43,714 nucleotides of DNA from Aeromicrobium phragmitis. GTDB taxonomy: Bacteria; Actinomycetota; Actinomycetes; Propionibacteriales; Nocardioidaceae. The stretch covers positions 1 through 43,714 of the forward strand of contig NZ_RDBF01000016.1 of the NCBI RefSeq assembly GCF_003674095.1. Reading direction: 5' to 3'. The notes beneath the pieces were generated by a model, which was given only the letters and a program-made list of their open reading frames with translations, searched no databases and had not been told where the DNA came from. Made by a program: the position numbers and the translations under genes. Of the stretch, positions 1 through 7,403 are shown in pieces (the stretch's first letter is position 1; every line of letters starts with the position of its first letter).

Positions 1-250
1 GAGACCACGCCAGGTGCGATGGTCTCGATACGCGGCTCGCAGAGCTCGCCGCTACTCGACCACCTACAACTTGGTGGTCGAGGGAGGTCGCTCAGCGTAC
101 GCCCTGAGTGCACAACTCCATCGCGGCTCGTCCCGGTTCCTGAGTAGCCGCGAGGAACGAGCGGCGTATCGAAGGGCGCCGCAACTCGACCACCTACGGG
201 CCCGCTCGTTGCTTCGCTCGCTTCGCGACTACCCACATCTCGGTGGTCCG
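1..250. repeat. Left intergenic repeat block
   Basis: No credible gene lies here. The stretch is built from two related elements that recur, inverted, at 42607-42808. Element A (21-66) starts GGTCTCGATACGC and ends GCTACTCGACCACCTA. Element B (135-197) contains a 44-base core (135-178) whose reverse complement is identical to 42627-42670. Between them, CTCGACCACC (55-64) and GGTGGTCGAG (73-82) form a 10-base inverted repeat with an 8-base loop. Bases 199-250 are further degenerate material of the same flavour, up to the guaA promoter. The elements look like short non-coding dispersed repeats; I recall similar GGTCTCGATACGC/CTACTCGACCACC repeats in Nocardioidaceae and Microbacteriaceae, but the copy number here is unknown. 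Confidence 0.7.
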
Positions 251-276
251 GGAACGGGGGAGGAGGACGGCGACTC

Positions 277-282
277 TAGAAT
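277..282 (+). promoter_or_regulatory. -10 hexamer of guaA (leaderless promoter)
   Basis: TAGAAT matches the actinobacterial TANNNT -10 box and ends 6 bases before the GTG start of guaA, so the predicted transcription start coincides with the start codon. No clear -35 box is seen. Confidence 0.5.
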
Positions 283-288
283 CGAACA

Positions 289-1854
289 GTGAGCCTCGAC
301 CATGACCTCGTCCTCGTCGTCGACTTCGGTGCCCAGTACGCCCAGCTGATCGCGCGACGCGTGCGTGAGGCGAACGTGTACTCCGAGATCGTGCCGCACA
401 CGATGCCACTGGAGGAGATGCTCGCCAAGCAGCCGAAGGCGATCATCCTGTCCGGCGGCCCCTCATCGGTGTACGAGCCGGGCGCCCCGCAGCTCGACCC
501 GCAGATCGTCGAATCCGACGTGCCCTTGTTCGGCATCTGCTACGGGTTCATGGCCATGGCCCAGGCGCTCGGTGGCCAGGTCGCCCGCACGGGCCAGCGC
601 GAGTACGGCCGCACGCGCGTCAGCGTGCTCGACCGCGGCACCCTCCTGCAGGGCCTCCCCGAGGAGCTCGTCTCCTGGATGTCGCATGGCGACGAGGTCG
701 TGGCAGCCCCTGAGGGCTTCCGCGTCAACGCCAAGTCGCCGCGCGCCACGGTCGCCGCGTTCGAAGACACCGGCCGCCGCCTCGCCGGTGTGCAGTGGCA
801 CCCCGAGGTGCTGCACTCCGAACACGGCCAGCAGATCCTCGAGCGCTTCCTGGTCGACATCGCGGGATGCCGCCAGACCTGGACGAGCGTCAACATCGTC
901 GACGAGCAGGTCGAGAAGATCCGCGCCGAGGTCGGCGACGCGCGCGTCATCTGCGGGCTGTCCGGCGGCGTCGACTCCGCCGTCGCTGCTGCCCTCGTGC
1001 AGCGTGCCATCGGCGACCAGCTCACCTGCGTATTCGTCGACCACGGGCTGCTCCGCGAAGGCGAGGCGGAGCAGGTCGAACAGGACTTCGTCGCCGCCAC
1101 CGGCGTCGACCTCAAGGTCGTGGACGCCGCGGAGCGCTTCCTCGGTCACCTCGCCGGGGTCGCGGATCCGGAGGAGAAGCGCAAGATCATCGGCCGCGAG
1201 TTCATCCGCGTGTTCGAGCAGGCCGAGCGGGAGGTCGTCGAGGCTGCGCCGGAGGGTCAACCGGTGCGCTTCCTCGTTCAGGGCACGCTGTACCCCGACG
1301 TCGTCGAGTCCGGCGGCGGTGAGGGCGCGGCGAACATCAAGAGTCACCACAACGTGGGCGGGCTTCCCGAGGATCTCGAGTTCGGCCTGATCGAGCCGCT
1401 GCGGACCCTGTTCAAGGACGAGGTCCGCGAGGTCGGCCGCCAACTCGGCCTGCCGGCGGGCATCGTCAACCGTCACCCGTTCCCCGGTCCGGGCCTCGCG
1501 ATCCGCATCGTCGGCGCCGTGGACGCCGACCGCCTGCGCATCCTTCGTGCTGCCGACGCGATCGTGCGCGAGGAGACGACCGCCGCCGGTCTCGACGCCG
1601 AGATCTGGCAGTTCCCGGTCGTGCTGCTCGCCGACGTCCGATCCGTGGGCGTGCAGGGCGACGGCCGAACGTACGGTCACCCGATCGTGCTCCGGCCCGT
1701 CACCAGCGAAGACGCCATGACCGCCGACTGGGGCCGTCTGCCTTACGACGTCCTCGAGCAGATCTCGACGCGCATCACCAACGAGGTCGACGAGGTCAAC
1801 CGCGTCGTCCTCGACGTCACGAGCAAGCCGCCGGGAACCATCGAGTGGGAGTGA
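289..1854 (+). CDS. guaA: GMP synthase (glutamine-hydrolysing)
   Basis: GuaA converts XMP, ATP and glutamine to GMP, the last step of de novo guanine nucleotide synthesis in the cytoplasm. The 521-residue protein has the normal length and order: an N-terminal class I glutamine amidotransferase domain ([19 protein letters not shown] near the start, catalytic Cys84 in FGICYG, His/Glu in HPEVLHS), the ATP-pyrophosphatase domain with P-loop [12 protein letters not shown] near 223-234, and the C-terminal dimerisation domain ending [13 protein letters not shown]. The GTG start is set by homology and by a -10 box 6 bases upstream; a GGAGGA lies too far upstream to be its ribosome site. One oddity: the CxGxQ motif after the nucleophile reads CYGFM, with Met where Gln is usual. 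The stop overlaps the next gene, suggesting translational coupling. Confidence 0.97.
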   Translation: MSLDHDLVLVVDFGAQYAQLIARRVREANVYSEIVPHTMPLEEMLAKQPKAIILSGGPSSVYEPGAPQLDPQIVESDVPLFGICYGFMAMAQALGGQVARTGQREYGRTRVSVLDRGTLLQGLPEELVSWMSHGDEVVAAPEGFRVNAKSPRATVAAFEDTGRRLAGVQWHPEVLHSEHGQQILERFLVDIAGCRQTWTSVNIVDEQVEKIRAEVGDARVICGLSGGVDSAVAAALVQRAIGDQLTCVFVDHGLLREGEAEQVEQDFVAATGVDLKVVDAAERFLGHLAGVADPEEKRKIIGREFIRVFEQAEREVVEAAPEGQPVRFLVQGTLYPDVVESGGGEGAANIKSHHNVGGLPEDLEFGLIEPLRTLFKDEVREVGRQLGLPAGIVNRHPFPGPGLAIRIVGAVDADRLRILRAADAIVREETTAAGLDAEIWQFPVVLLADVRSVGVQGDGRTYGHPIVLRPVTSEDAMTADWGRLPYDVLEQISTRITNEVDEVNRVVLDVTSKPPGTIEWE

Positions 1855-3329
1855 CCCGCCGGGTCGCTGTCGCCGCCCCCAACGCCGCCGCGGCCGATGC
1901 CGCCGCCGCGATCGCCGGAGCGGGCGGCAACGCCGTCGACGCTGCGATCGCCGCGAGCCTCGTGACGATGGTCAACGAGGTCGGCATCGTGTCGCTCAGC
2001 TCGGGCGGGTTCGCCACCGTGCAGCCGGCGGGCGGTTCCGCTCCGGTCACCGTCGACGGCTGGATGGACATGCCCGGCCGGAGAACGGCGGACCAGCCTC
2101 GCATTCAGCCAGGTCAAGGCACGTGGGACGTCGAGACCGAGTACGGTGGCGGCGTCACGATCACGGTCGGCCCCGGATCCGTCGCCACGCACGGTGCGAT
2201 CGCGGCCTTCGAGGAGACGCATCGGCGCTGGGGGAGCGTGCCGTGGCGCGAACTCGTCGGTCCGGCGATCGACGTGGCACGAGGGGGCTTCGTGCTCGGC
2301 TCGGCCTCGCGGTACTACCTCCAGTACGTGCGGGACAGCATCTTCGGGTGGGACGAGGGCAGCCGCACCGCGCTCCACGACCCCGAGACCGGCCTGCGGG
2401 ACGGCTCACTGGTCGTTCCCGATCTCGCCGACACCCTCGAGCACGTGGCCGAGGCCGGCCCTCGCACCATGTACGAGGGCGATCTCGCTCGCGCGATCAG
2501 TGACGATGTGCTCGTCCGCGGGGGTCTGCTGAGTCGCGCCGACCTCGCTGGCTACGAGCCCGTGGTCCGACCGTCGTTGCGGGTCGAGGTGGGGCCGTGG
2601 ACCTTGGGTACGAATCCGCCACCGGCAGTCGGCGGAGCTGTGGTCGCGGCGATGTTGCGCCTGATGAACGGTCGCGGGCTCGATGACCGCGGTCATCTCG
2701 TCGCCGTGCAGCGCCGGGTGCTCGGTGAGCGGTTGCGGGTCTTCGATCACAGCGACGATCTCGCCCGCGACGCCGCGGCGTTCCTCGACCTGATCGACCG
2801 CGACGGGCTGGCCGTCCTGGAATCCGGGTCCACCGCGCACGTCTCGGCCACCGACACCGACGGCAACGCGTGCGCGATCACCGTCTCGTCCGGATACGGC
2901 TCCGGCATGATCGCGGCGGGAACCGGCATCTGGCTCAACAACTGCCTCGGGGAGCCGGAACTCAACCCGCGCGGCCTCCACGGTCTCGAGCCAGGGACGC
3001 GATTGCTGTCCAACATGGCTCCGACCGTGGGTCACGACCGCGACGGCGCCTCGCTCGCGATCGGCTCACCGGGTGCTGACCGGATCACGACGGCGATCGC
3101 CCAGGTGATCGCCGGATTCCTCTCGGGGCTCGATCTGCAAGCGGCGACCGATCATCCGCGCCTTCATCTCCACCGGGCCGGCTGTCCGGACGAGGAACTG
3201 AAAGTCGAGCACGAGCCGACGATGTACTTCGGGGGCGTGGGGGCGACCCTGCGTGACCGCGAGGGACGGCTCCACGCAGCCGCCGATCCGCGTCGCGAAG
3301 GCGCGACGCGGATCGTGACGGCTCAGTAG
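1845..3329 (+). CDS. Gamma-glutamyltransferase-family protein
   Basis: A member of the Ntn-hydrolase gamma-glutamyltranspeptidase family, 494 residues, which normally self-cleaves to expose an N-terminal threonine. The presumed nucleophile is Thr330 in [12 protein letters not shown], matching the ESNQTTHYS region of E. coli GGT. Other family hallmarks are [13 protein letters not shown] (27-39), [18 protein letters not shown] (258-275), LSNMAPTV and [11 protein letters not shown]. There is no signal peptide, so the protein is probably cytoplasmic, unlike classical periplasmic GGT. The DFREMAP segment that carries the substrate-binding Arg in E. coli reads DGWMDMPGR here (71-79), so the donor substrate may not be glutathione. 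The start overlaps the end of guaA by 10 bases; an alternative GTG at 1851 would give a 4-base overlap. Co-transcription with guaA is likely; a joint role is not established. Confidence 0.85.
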   Translation: MGVTRRVAVAAPNAAAADAAAAIAGAGGNAVDAAIAASLVTMVNEVGIVSLSSGGFATVQPAGGSAPVTVDGWMDMPGRRTADQPRIQPGQGTWDVETEYGGGVTITVGPGSVATHGAIAAFEETHRRWGSVPWRELVGPAIDVARGGFVLGSASRYYLQYVRDSIFGWDEGSRTALHDPETGLRDGSLVVPDLADTLEHVAEAGPRTMYEGDLARAISDDVLVRGGLLSRADLAGYEPVVRPSLRVEVGPWTLGTNPPPAVGGAVVAAMLRLMNGRGLDDRGHLVAVQRRVLGERLRVFDHSDDLARDAAAFLDLIDRDGLAVLESGSTAHVSATDTDGNACAITVSSGYGSGMIAAGTGIWLNNCLGEPELNPRGLHGLEPGTRLLSNMAPTVGHDRDGASLAIGSPGADRITTAIAQVIAGFLSGLDLQAATDHPRLHLHRAGCPDEELKVEHEPTMYFGGVGATLRDREGRLHAAADPRREGATRIVTAQ

Positions 3330-3526
3330 GAGATCGTCTCCTCCGGCAGGAGGATCCAGGCGGCGATGTACGCGATGATCGCGGTGCCGGTGCTGAACAC
3401 CGTCAGCAGGACCACGAGGAGCCGCACGAGGTTGACGTCCCAGCCCGTGTACGCCGCGATGCCGCCGCAGACGCCGCCGAGCCACTTGTCGCTGCGGCTG
3501 CGCTGGAGCTTCTTCTTGTCAGTCAT
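3323..3526 (-). CDS. Small PspC-domain membrane protein
   Basis: This 67-residue protein is almost entirely one PspC domain: a basic N-terminus, the hallmark LGGVCGGIAAYTGWD, then VNLVRLLVVLL and a hydrophobic segment ending AAWILLPEE. PspC proteins sit in the inner membrane and take part in envelope-stress responses. Its start overlaps the preceding gene's stop by 4 bases (ATGA), and AGGAG lies just upstream, so it is the last gene of a three-gene operon read leftward from 4967. Its 3' end overlaps the end of the GGT-family gene by 7 bases in convergent orientation. Confidence 0.9.
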   Translation of the reverse strand: MTDKKKLQRSRSDKWLGGVCGGIAAYTGWDVNLVRLLVVLLTVFSTGTAIIAYIAAWILLPEETISY

Positions 3527-3708
3527 TTCCTACTCCTGAAGGTCGCCGCCACACCGAGGAGTCCGAGCACGATGAGCGTGATCGGGCCGGCGAGGCGTAG
3601 TTCGTCTTGGGTCAAGAGGGCGCTGTCCACCATGAACCATCCTGCCGCGATCAGCAGGAAAAGCACTCCGGAGAGGAACGGCAGGAAGCGGAAGGGGTGT
3701 GTGGTCAT
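3523..3708 (-). CDS. Small two-helix membrane protein
   Basis: A 61-residue protein of no recognised family. Residues about 8-28 (FLPFLSGVLFLLIAAGWFMV) and about 40-56 (GPITLIVLGLLGVAATF) form two likely membrane helices, and the C-terminus is basic (RSRK). It overlaps the LiaF-like gene upstream and the PspC gene downstream by 4 bases each (ATGA), so it is translationally coupled inside an envelope-stress operon. The ATG start at 3708 is fixed by that overlap; the same frame stays open far upstream only as an antisense-type artefact of GC-rich DNA. An accessory role in the LiaF/PspC complex is a guess from position. Confidence 0.8.
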   Translation of the reverse strand: MTTHPFRFLPFLSGVLFLLIAAGWFMVDSALLTQDELRLAGPITLIVLGLLGVAATFRSRK

Positions 3709-4967
3709 GAACGGATCACCTCGATGACTCCTACGGTGCTCGTGATCTGGATGTCGAAGGGTTCGTCGCCGTCGGCGGGGAACGCGATGCGCGCGTCCCA
3801 GCCTTCGTCGCGCCGATCGAACACCATGACCTGGCCGCCCCAGCGGACCTGCGCGTCGACGTCGACGTCGAGTTCGCGCGGGACGATGACGCGCACGACG
3901 CCGGCGCCGTGCTCGATGCGCACGGACTCTCCCGCGAGATCGTCCAGATCCCGGATCTGGGTGAGGTCGTAGGTCACCTGTCCGGCTCCGGTCTCGAGCG
4001 TGCGGGTGGCCTGTTCGGCGTTCACCGGGACGAAGCGGTAGTCTCCGGCGCGGGCTGAGGGGAGTGCGGACGTCACGGCGAGGGCCACCGTCAGCACGAG
4101 GCCGACCGGGATGAGCAGTCCGGCATCGCCGACCACACTGCCGACGAGGAGGCCGAGGGCCGTGATGACCAGGCCGACGAAGACGTACACGGACGCGGCG
4201 ACCGGCTCGGTCTGGAGGGACCAGATCCACAGGGCCCCCCAGGCGATGAACGTGAGGGAGATCGTGCCGAGGAACAACGCGGGGGACCAGCCGCGGCGAG
4301 GGGCCTGGGGCGGCGGCGGGGCTGCGCCGGTCGGTTCGCCGGGGCCCTCGCCCGGTGGCGGGCCGGCCGGCGGTTCGTAACGGACGGGGAGCGTCTGGTC
4401 GATGCTCACGGTGTCGTCCTCCTTCGCGGGAGTGGGATCGGACCCTGGCGCGGCGGGACCGGCAGGGGGCGTCGGGGGTGGCGGGACCTGGGCGCGCGCG
4501 TCGTGGCGACCCTTGACCAGCCAGTAGACGAACGCGATGGGCAGGCCGACCCAGATGGTGATCCAGACGACCGCCCAGCCCCAACCGTTGAAGCCCCAGG
4601 CGCTGTCGCCGAGGGCGGCGGCGCCGGCGAGGGCGGCGGCGACGATGAGCCCGATGGTTCGGACCTGCTCGTCGTTGTCACCGAGGCCGAACGTCTCGCC
4701 GACGACGCTGCGGTCCTTGCCCTCCTCGGGAAGCAGGAGCCAAGCGGCGGCGTAGAGAATCACGCCGGACAGTCCGATGAACGTCAACACGACGAAGCCG
4801 ATGCGCACGATGACGGGGTCGATGTTCCACCATCGGCCGACCGCGGTCGAGACGCCTGCGATCATCCGATCGTCGCGCGGCCGGCGAACGGAACCGAAGT
4901 CCTGAAACCGACGCGGGGAGGCGGGGTCGCCTCCCGGCTGGCCGGTGGTCTGCTGCTGATCGTTCAT
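3705..4967 (-). CDS. PspC / LiaF-like membrane protein
   Basis: A 420-residue membrane protein that resembles a LiaF sensor-inhibitor fused to PspC. An N-terminal polar stretch (QQQTTGQPGG) leads into a PspC domain at about residues 30-85 (DDRMIAGVSTAVGRWWNID, then AAWLLLPEEGK). Further membrane segments follow, then a long proline-rich cytoplasmic linker, then another membrane cluster. The C-terminal 110 residues are a soluble beta-rich domain (RTLETGAGQVTYDLT, ESVRIEHGAGVVRVIVP) like the cell-wall-active-antibiotic-response domain of LiaF. The ATG at 4967 has an AGGATGG ribosome site. It is divergent from a sensor kinase and LuxR regulator, which is the expected LiaFSR arrangement. It is the first gene of a three-gene overlapping operon. 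Confidence 0.85.
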   Translation of the reverse strand: MNDQQQTTGQPGGDPASPRRFQDFGSVRRPRDDRMIAGVSTAVGRWWNIDPVIVRIGFVVLTFIGLSGVILYAAAWLLLPEEGKDRSVVGETFGLGDNDEQVRTIGLIVAAALAGAAALGDSAWGFNGWGWAVVWITIWVGLPIAFVYWLVKGRHDARAQVPPPPTPPAGPAAPGSDPTPAKEDDTVSIDQTLPVRYEPPAGPPPGEGPGEPTGAAPPPPQAPRRGWSPALFLGTISLTFIAWGALWIWSLQTEPVAASVYVFVGLVITALGLLVGSVVGDAGLLIPVGLVLTVALAVTSALPSARAGDYRFVPVNAEQATRTLETGAGQVTYDLTQIRDLDDLAGESVRIEHGAGVVRVIVPRELDVDVDAQVRWGGQVMVFDRRDEGWDARIAFPADGDEPFDIQITSTVGVIEVIRS

Positions 4968-5099
4968 GGTTCCATCCTCATCGCCGAACCGCCGGCGAAC
5001 CATCGGGTGTTCCCCTGAGCTTTCCCCCGGCCGCCTCGGGGTCCGTCGGGGGCGGGTCCTGCTGGCGTGCGTCCACGCGCGCGTGTGACGATCGTTCTC
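4968..5099. promoter_or_regulatory. Divergent promoter region of the LiaF-like and kinase genes
   Basis: The 132-base gap between the LiaF-like operon and the kinase gene must hold both promoters. It contains the inverted repeat TCGCCG-6-CGGCGA (4981-4998), 14 bases upstream of the LiaF-like start, a candidate operator for the LuxR-type regulator encoded downstream. A weaker CCCCG/CGGGG pair lies at 5025-5041. GACGAT (5087-5092) lies 7 bases before the GTG at 5100 and may be the kinase -10 box. Confidence 0.35.
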
Positions 5100-6341
5100 G
5101 TGACCACGACGTCCCCCGCCTACCGCCGAGCCTCCCGGCCGGCCGACCGCCGTGTCGTCGGCGGTGTCGCGGCGGGCCTCGCGGACCATCTCGGGGTCCC
5201 GGTGCTCTGGGTGCGGGTCGGCTTCATCGTGGCCACCTGGCTCAACGGCGCCGGCATCCTGGCCTATCTGTTGCTGTGGCGTTTCCTGCCGCTCGCCACA
5301 CCCGATGACGCCCCCGGCGTCGAGTCGGCGACCCGGGCCGGTATGCGCGGCAGAAACCGCCTCGGCCGTCGCGAGATCGCGCAGACGGTCGCCATCGGGG
5401 CGGTCGGACTCGGTGTCTTCACCCTGCTGTCGGTCGTGGGACGTGGACCCTCGTCGCATCTGCTCGTGCCCGTCCTCGTGGGCGTCGTCGGCATCGCGCT
5501 CGTGTGGCGCCAACTCGACGACGCGGCGTGGAACTCGTGGCTGCGGCAGACCTCCGGCCCCGGTCACATCGGACGGATCGCGGCCGGGCTCGCGCTCGTG
5601 AGTCTCGCGGCCGTGTTCGTCATCTCCGAAGGGCGCGGCTGGAGCGCGACGCTCGACCTCGTGGCGGCCGTCGCAGTGGCGATGATCGGGATCGCGCTCA
5701 TCCTCGGTCCGTGGGTCTCCGGGCTGTGGCACGACCTCGGCGAGGAGCGCCGGCAGCGGATTCGCTCGCAGGAGCGAGCCGACGTCGCCGCCCACTTGCA
5801 CGACTCGGTGCTCCAGACGCTCGCCCTGCTGCAGAAGAACGCTCAGGACCCTGCCGCGGTCGCGACGCTCGCACGGCGCCAGGAGCGTGAGCTCCGCGAC
5901 TGGCTCTACGGCGACGACAGTCCGGCGGGCTCCACCCTGGTGGCGGGGCTCCGCGCCGAGGCTGCCGACGTCGAGACCGCGCACCGCATCCCCGTCGAGT
6001 TGGTCGCCGTGGGCGACGCCCCCATGTCATCGGACGTGGCGGCGTTGGTGCGCGCCGCGCGCGAGGCGATGGTCAACGCCGCCAAGCACGCGCAGGTGAG
6101 CCGTATCGACGTGTACGTCGAGGTGGCGGACGGCGGCGCGGAGATCTTCGTGCGGGACCGGGGCGTGGGCTTCGACGCCGACCAGATTCCCGACGACCGG
6201 CAGGGCATCCGCGGGTCCATGGTCGAACGGATGCAGCGGCACGGCGGCGACACCCGTATTCGGTCCACGCCCGGGGAGGGCACCGAGATCGTGCTCACGA
6301 TGCCGCTGCGGGCGGCCCAGGAAGAGAGTCGAGAAGCATGA
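5100..6341 (+). CDS. PspC-domain sensor histidine kinase (LiaS/NarL-type)
   Basis: A membrane sensor kinase of about 413 residues. The N-terminus is a PspC domain (RRVVGGVAAGLADHLGVP, LLLWRFLPLA), followed by several membrane helices up to about residue 210. A HisKA_3-type dimerisation domain follows (ERADVAAHLHDSVLQTL, with the phosphorylated His), then a HATPase domain with N-box AAREAMVNAAKHA, G1 DRGVGFD and G2 region GIRGSMVERMQRHGG. It should phosphorylate the regulator encoded directly downstream, whose ATG overlaps its stop by 4 bases. The start is uncertain: GTG codons at 5067, 5085 and 5100 are in frame. I chose 5100 because the PspC domain follows at once and a -10-like hexamer precedes it. 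Confidence 0.9.
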   Translation: MTTTSPAYRRASRPADRRVVGGVAAGLADHLGVPVLWVRVGFIVATWLNGAGILAYLLLWRFLPLATPDDAPGVESATRAGMRGRNRLGRREIAQTVAIGAVGLGVFTLLSVVGRGPSSHLLVPVLVGVVGIALVWRQLDDAAWNSWLRQTSGPGHIGRIAAGLALVSLAAVFVISEGRGWSATLDLVAAVAVAMIGIALILGPWVSGLWHDLGEERRQRIRSQERADVAAHLHDSVLQTLALLQKNAQDPAAVATLARRQERELRDWLYGDDSPAGSTLVAGLRAEAADVETAHRIPVELVAVGDAPMSSDVAALVRAAREAMVNAAKHAQVSRIDVYVEVADGGAEIFVRDRGVGFDADQIPDDRQGIRGSMVERMQRHGGDTRIRSTPGEGTEIVLTMPLRAAQEESREA

Positions 6342-6979
6342 GCGAGCTGAGTGTCGTGGTCGTCGACGACCACGCGATGTTCCGCAGCGGAGTCCGCGCC
6401 GAGCTCGAGCGGCTCGGTGCCGGACGGGTGGAGATCGTCGCCGAGGCCGAGGACGTGCCCTCCGCGGTACGGGTGATCGCCGAGCGCCGACCCGATGTGG
6501 TGCTGCTGGACGTCCACATGCCCGGCGGGGGAGGGCCCGAGGTCATCCGGCAGTTGCCGGGAACCACGTACCTCGCGCTCTCGGTGAGCGACGCCGCCGA
6601 GGACGTCATCGGGGTCATCCGGGCAGGTGCGCGGGGCTACGTCACCAAGAACATCTCCGCGCCCGAGCTCATCGACGCGATCGAGCGCGTGGCGGGTGGT
6701 GACGCGGTGTTCTCCCCGCGGTTGGCGGGGTTCGTCCTCGACGCGTTCGCGGGGACGATCGACGTGGCGCAGGTCGATGAGGATCTCGATCGGCTCACCG
6801 AGCGCGAACGGGAGGTCATGCGGCTCATCGCGCGCGGCTACGCCTACAAGGAAGTGGCCAAGGAGTTGTTCATCTCGATCAAGACCGTCGAGACGCACGT
6901 CTCGAACGTGTTGCGGAAGCTGCAGTTGTCGAGCCGGCACGAGCTCACCCGCTGGGCCAACGACCGCCGGTTGATCTGA
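6338..6979 (+). CDS. LuxR/NarL-type response regulator
   Basis: A 213-residue response regulator and the partner of the preceding kinase. The receiver domain (1-120) has the acidic pair in VVVDDH, the phosphoacceptor Asp in VVLLDVHMPGG and the conserved Lys in GYVTKNIS. The C-terminal LuxR helix-turn-helix reads LTEREREVMRLIARG, YKEVAKELFISIKTVETHVSNVLRKL. Sensor and regulator overlap by ATGA and are surely co-translated. By analogy with LiaR, its likely targets include the divergent LiaF-like/PspC operon, making an autoregulated envelope-stress circuit; that target is inferred from gene position. Confidence 0.93.
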   Translation: MSELSVVVVDDHAMFRSGVRAELERLGAGRVEIVAEAEDVPSAVRVIAERRPDVVLLDVHMPGGGGPEVIRQLPGTTYLALSVSDAAEDVIGVIRAGARGYVTKNISAPELIDAIERVAGGDAVFSPRLAGFVLDAFAGTIDVAQVDEDLDRLTEREREVMRLIARGYAYKEVAKELFISIKTVETHVSNVLRKLQLSSRHELTRWANDRRLI

Positions 6980-6989
6980 CCGTTCGGGT

Positions 6990-7340
6990 CTACCAGTGGC
7001 GCTCGACGAGGTGCACGGCCTCGCTACGGCGCAGACCGAGTCGCTGTGCGGTCTTGACGAAATCGGCCGCGGCGGCCGCGGCATCGGCGTGGTCGTCGTC
7101 CTCGGGGGCGGAGACGAAGGAGCCGCGGCGGCCCTCGGTGCGGATCACGCCCATGGCCTCCAGCTCGCGATACGCACGAGCGACGGTGTTCACGGCCAGG
7201 CCCATCTCGGTGGCCAGCGCGCGCACCGTGGGCAGGCGCTCGCCCGGTGACAGCTCGCCGGCGGCGACGGCCGCAGCGATCTGCTGACGCAACTGCTCGA
7301 ACGGTGGAGCGGATGCGTCGGCGTCGATCGTCCATTCCAT
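6990..7340 (-). CDS. Short GntR-family (YtrA-like) transcriptional regulator
   Basis: A 116-residue regulator with only the N-terminal GntR winged helix (PPFEQLRQQIAAAVAAGELSPGERLPTVRALATEMGLAVNTVARAYRELEAMGVI) followed by a short Ala/Asp-rich linker and a helical tail (DFVKTAQRLGL). This is the YtrA-type architecture, usually found beside an ABC transporter operon that it represses, but no transporter is adjacent here. The ATG at 7340 is supported by GGAG and by CACAAT just upstream. It lies divergent from pcrA with a 63-base gap. Target genes cannot be told from this window. Confidence 0.85.
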   Translation of the reverse strand: MEWTIDADASAPPFEQLRQQIAAAVAAGELSPGERLPTVRALATEMGLAVNTVARAYRELEAMGVIRTEGRRGSFVSAPEDDDHADAAAAAADFVKTAQRLGLRRSEAVHLVERHW

Positions 7341-7346
7341 GGCTCC

Positions 7347-7352
7347 ATTGTG
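7347..7352 (-). promoter_or_regulatory. -10 hexamer of the GntR gene
   Basis: CACAAT on the minus strand ends 6 bases before the ATG at 7340. It is a one-mismatch TANNNT box and fits a leaderless or near-leaderless start. Confidence 0.4.
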
Positions 7353-7390
7353 TCGCTTCGGTGGTGACCCTGCCTGTCGTCGCAGGAGAC

Positions 7391-7396
7391 TAGGCT
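7391..7396 (+). promoter_or_regulatory. -10 hexamer of pcrA (leaderless promoter)
   Basis: TAGGCT ends 7 bases before the pcrA ATG (7404). There is no ribosome-binding site between them, so the mRNA is predicted to start at or next to the AUG. Confidence 0.5.
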
Positions 7397-7403
7397 GGAC
7401 GAG

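Noticed and set aside
14..292. Small open frame in the left repeat block
   Set aside because: It is wholly made of non-coding repeat units and has no ribosome site or homology.
4968..5984. Long upstream extension of the LiaF-like gene into the kinase region
   Set aside because: It would run antisense through the kinase gene; an ATG at 4967 with a ribosome site gives a normal PspC N-terminus.
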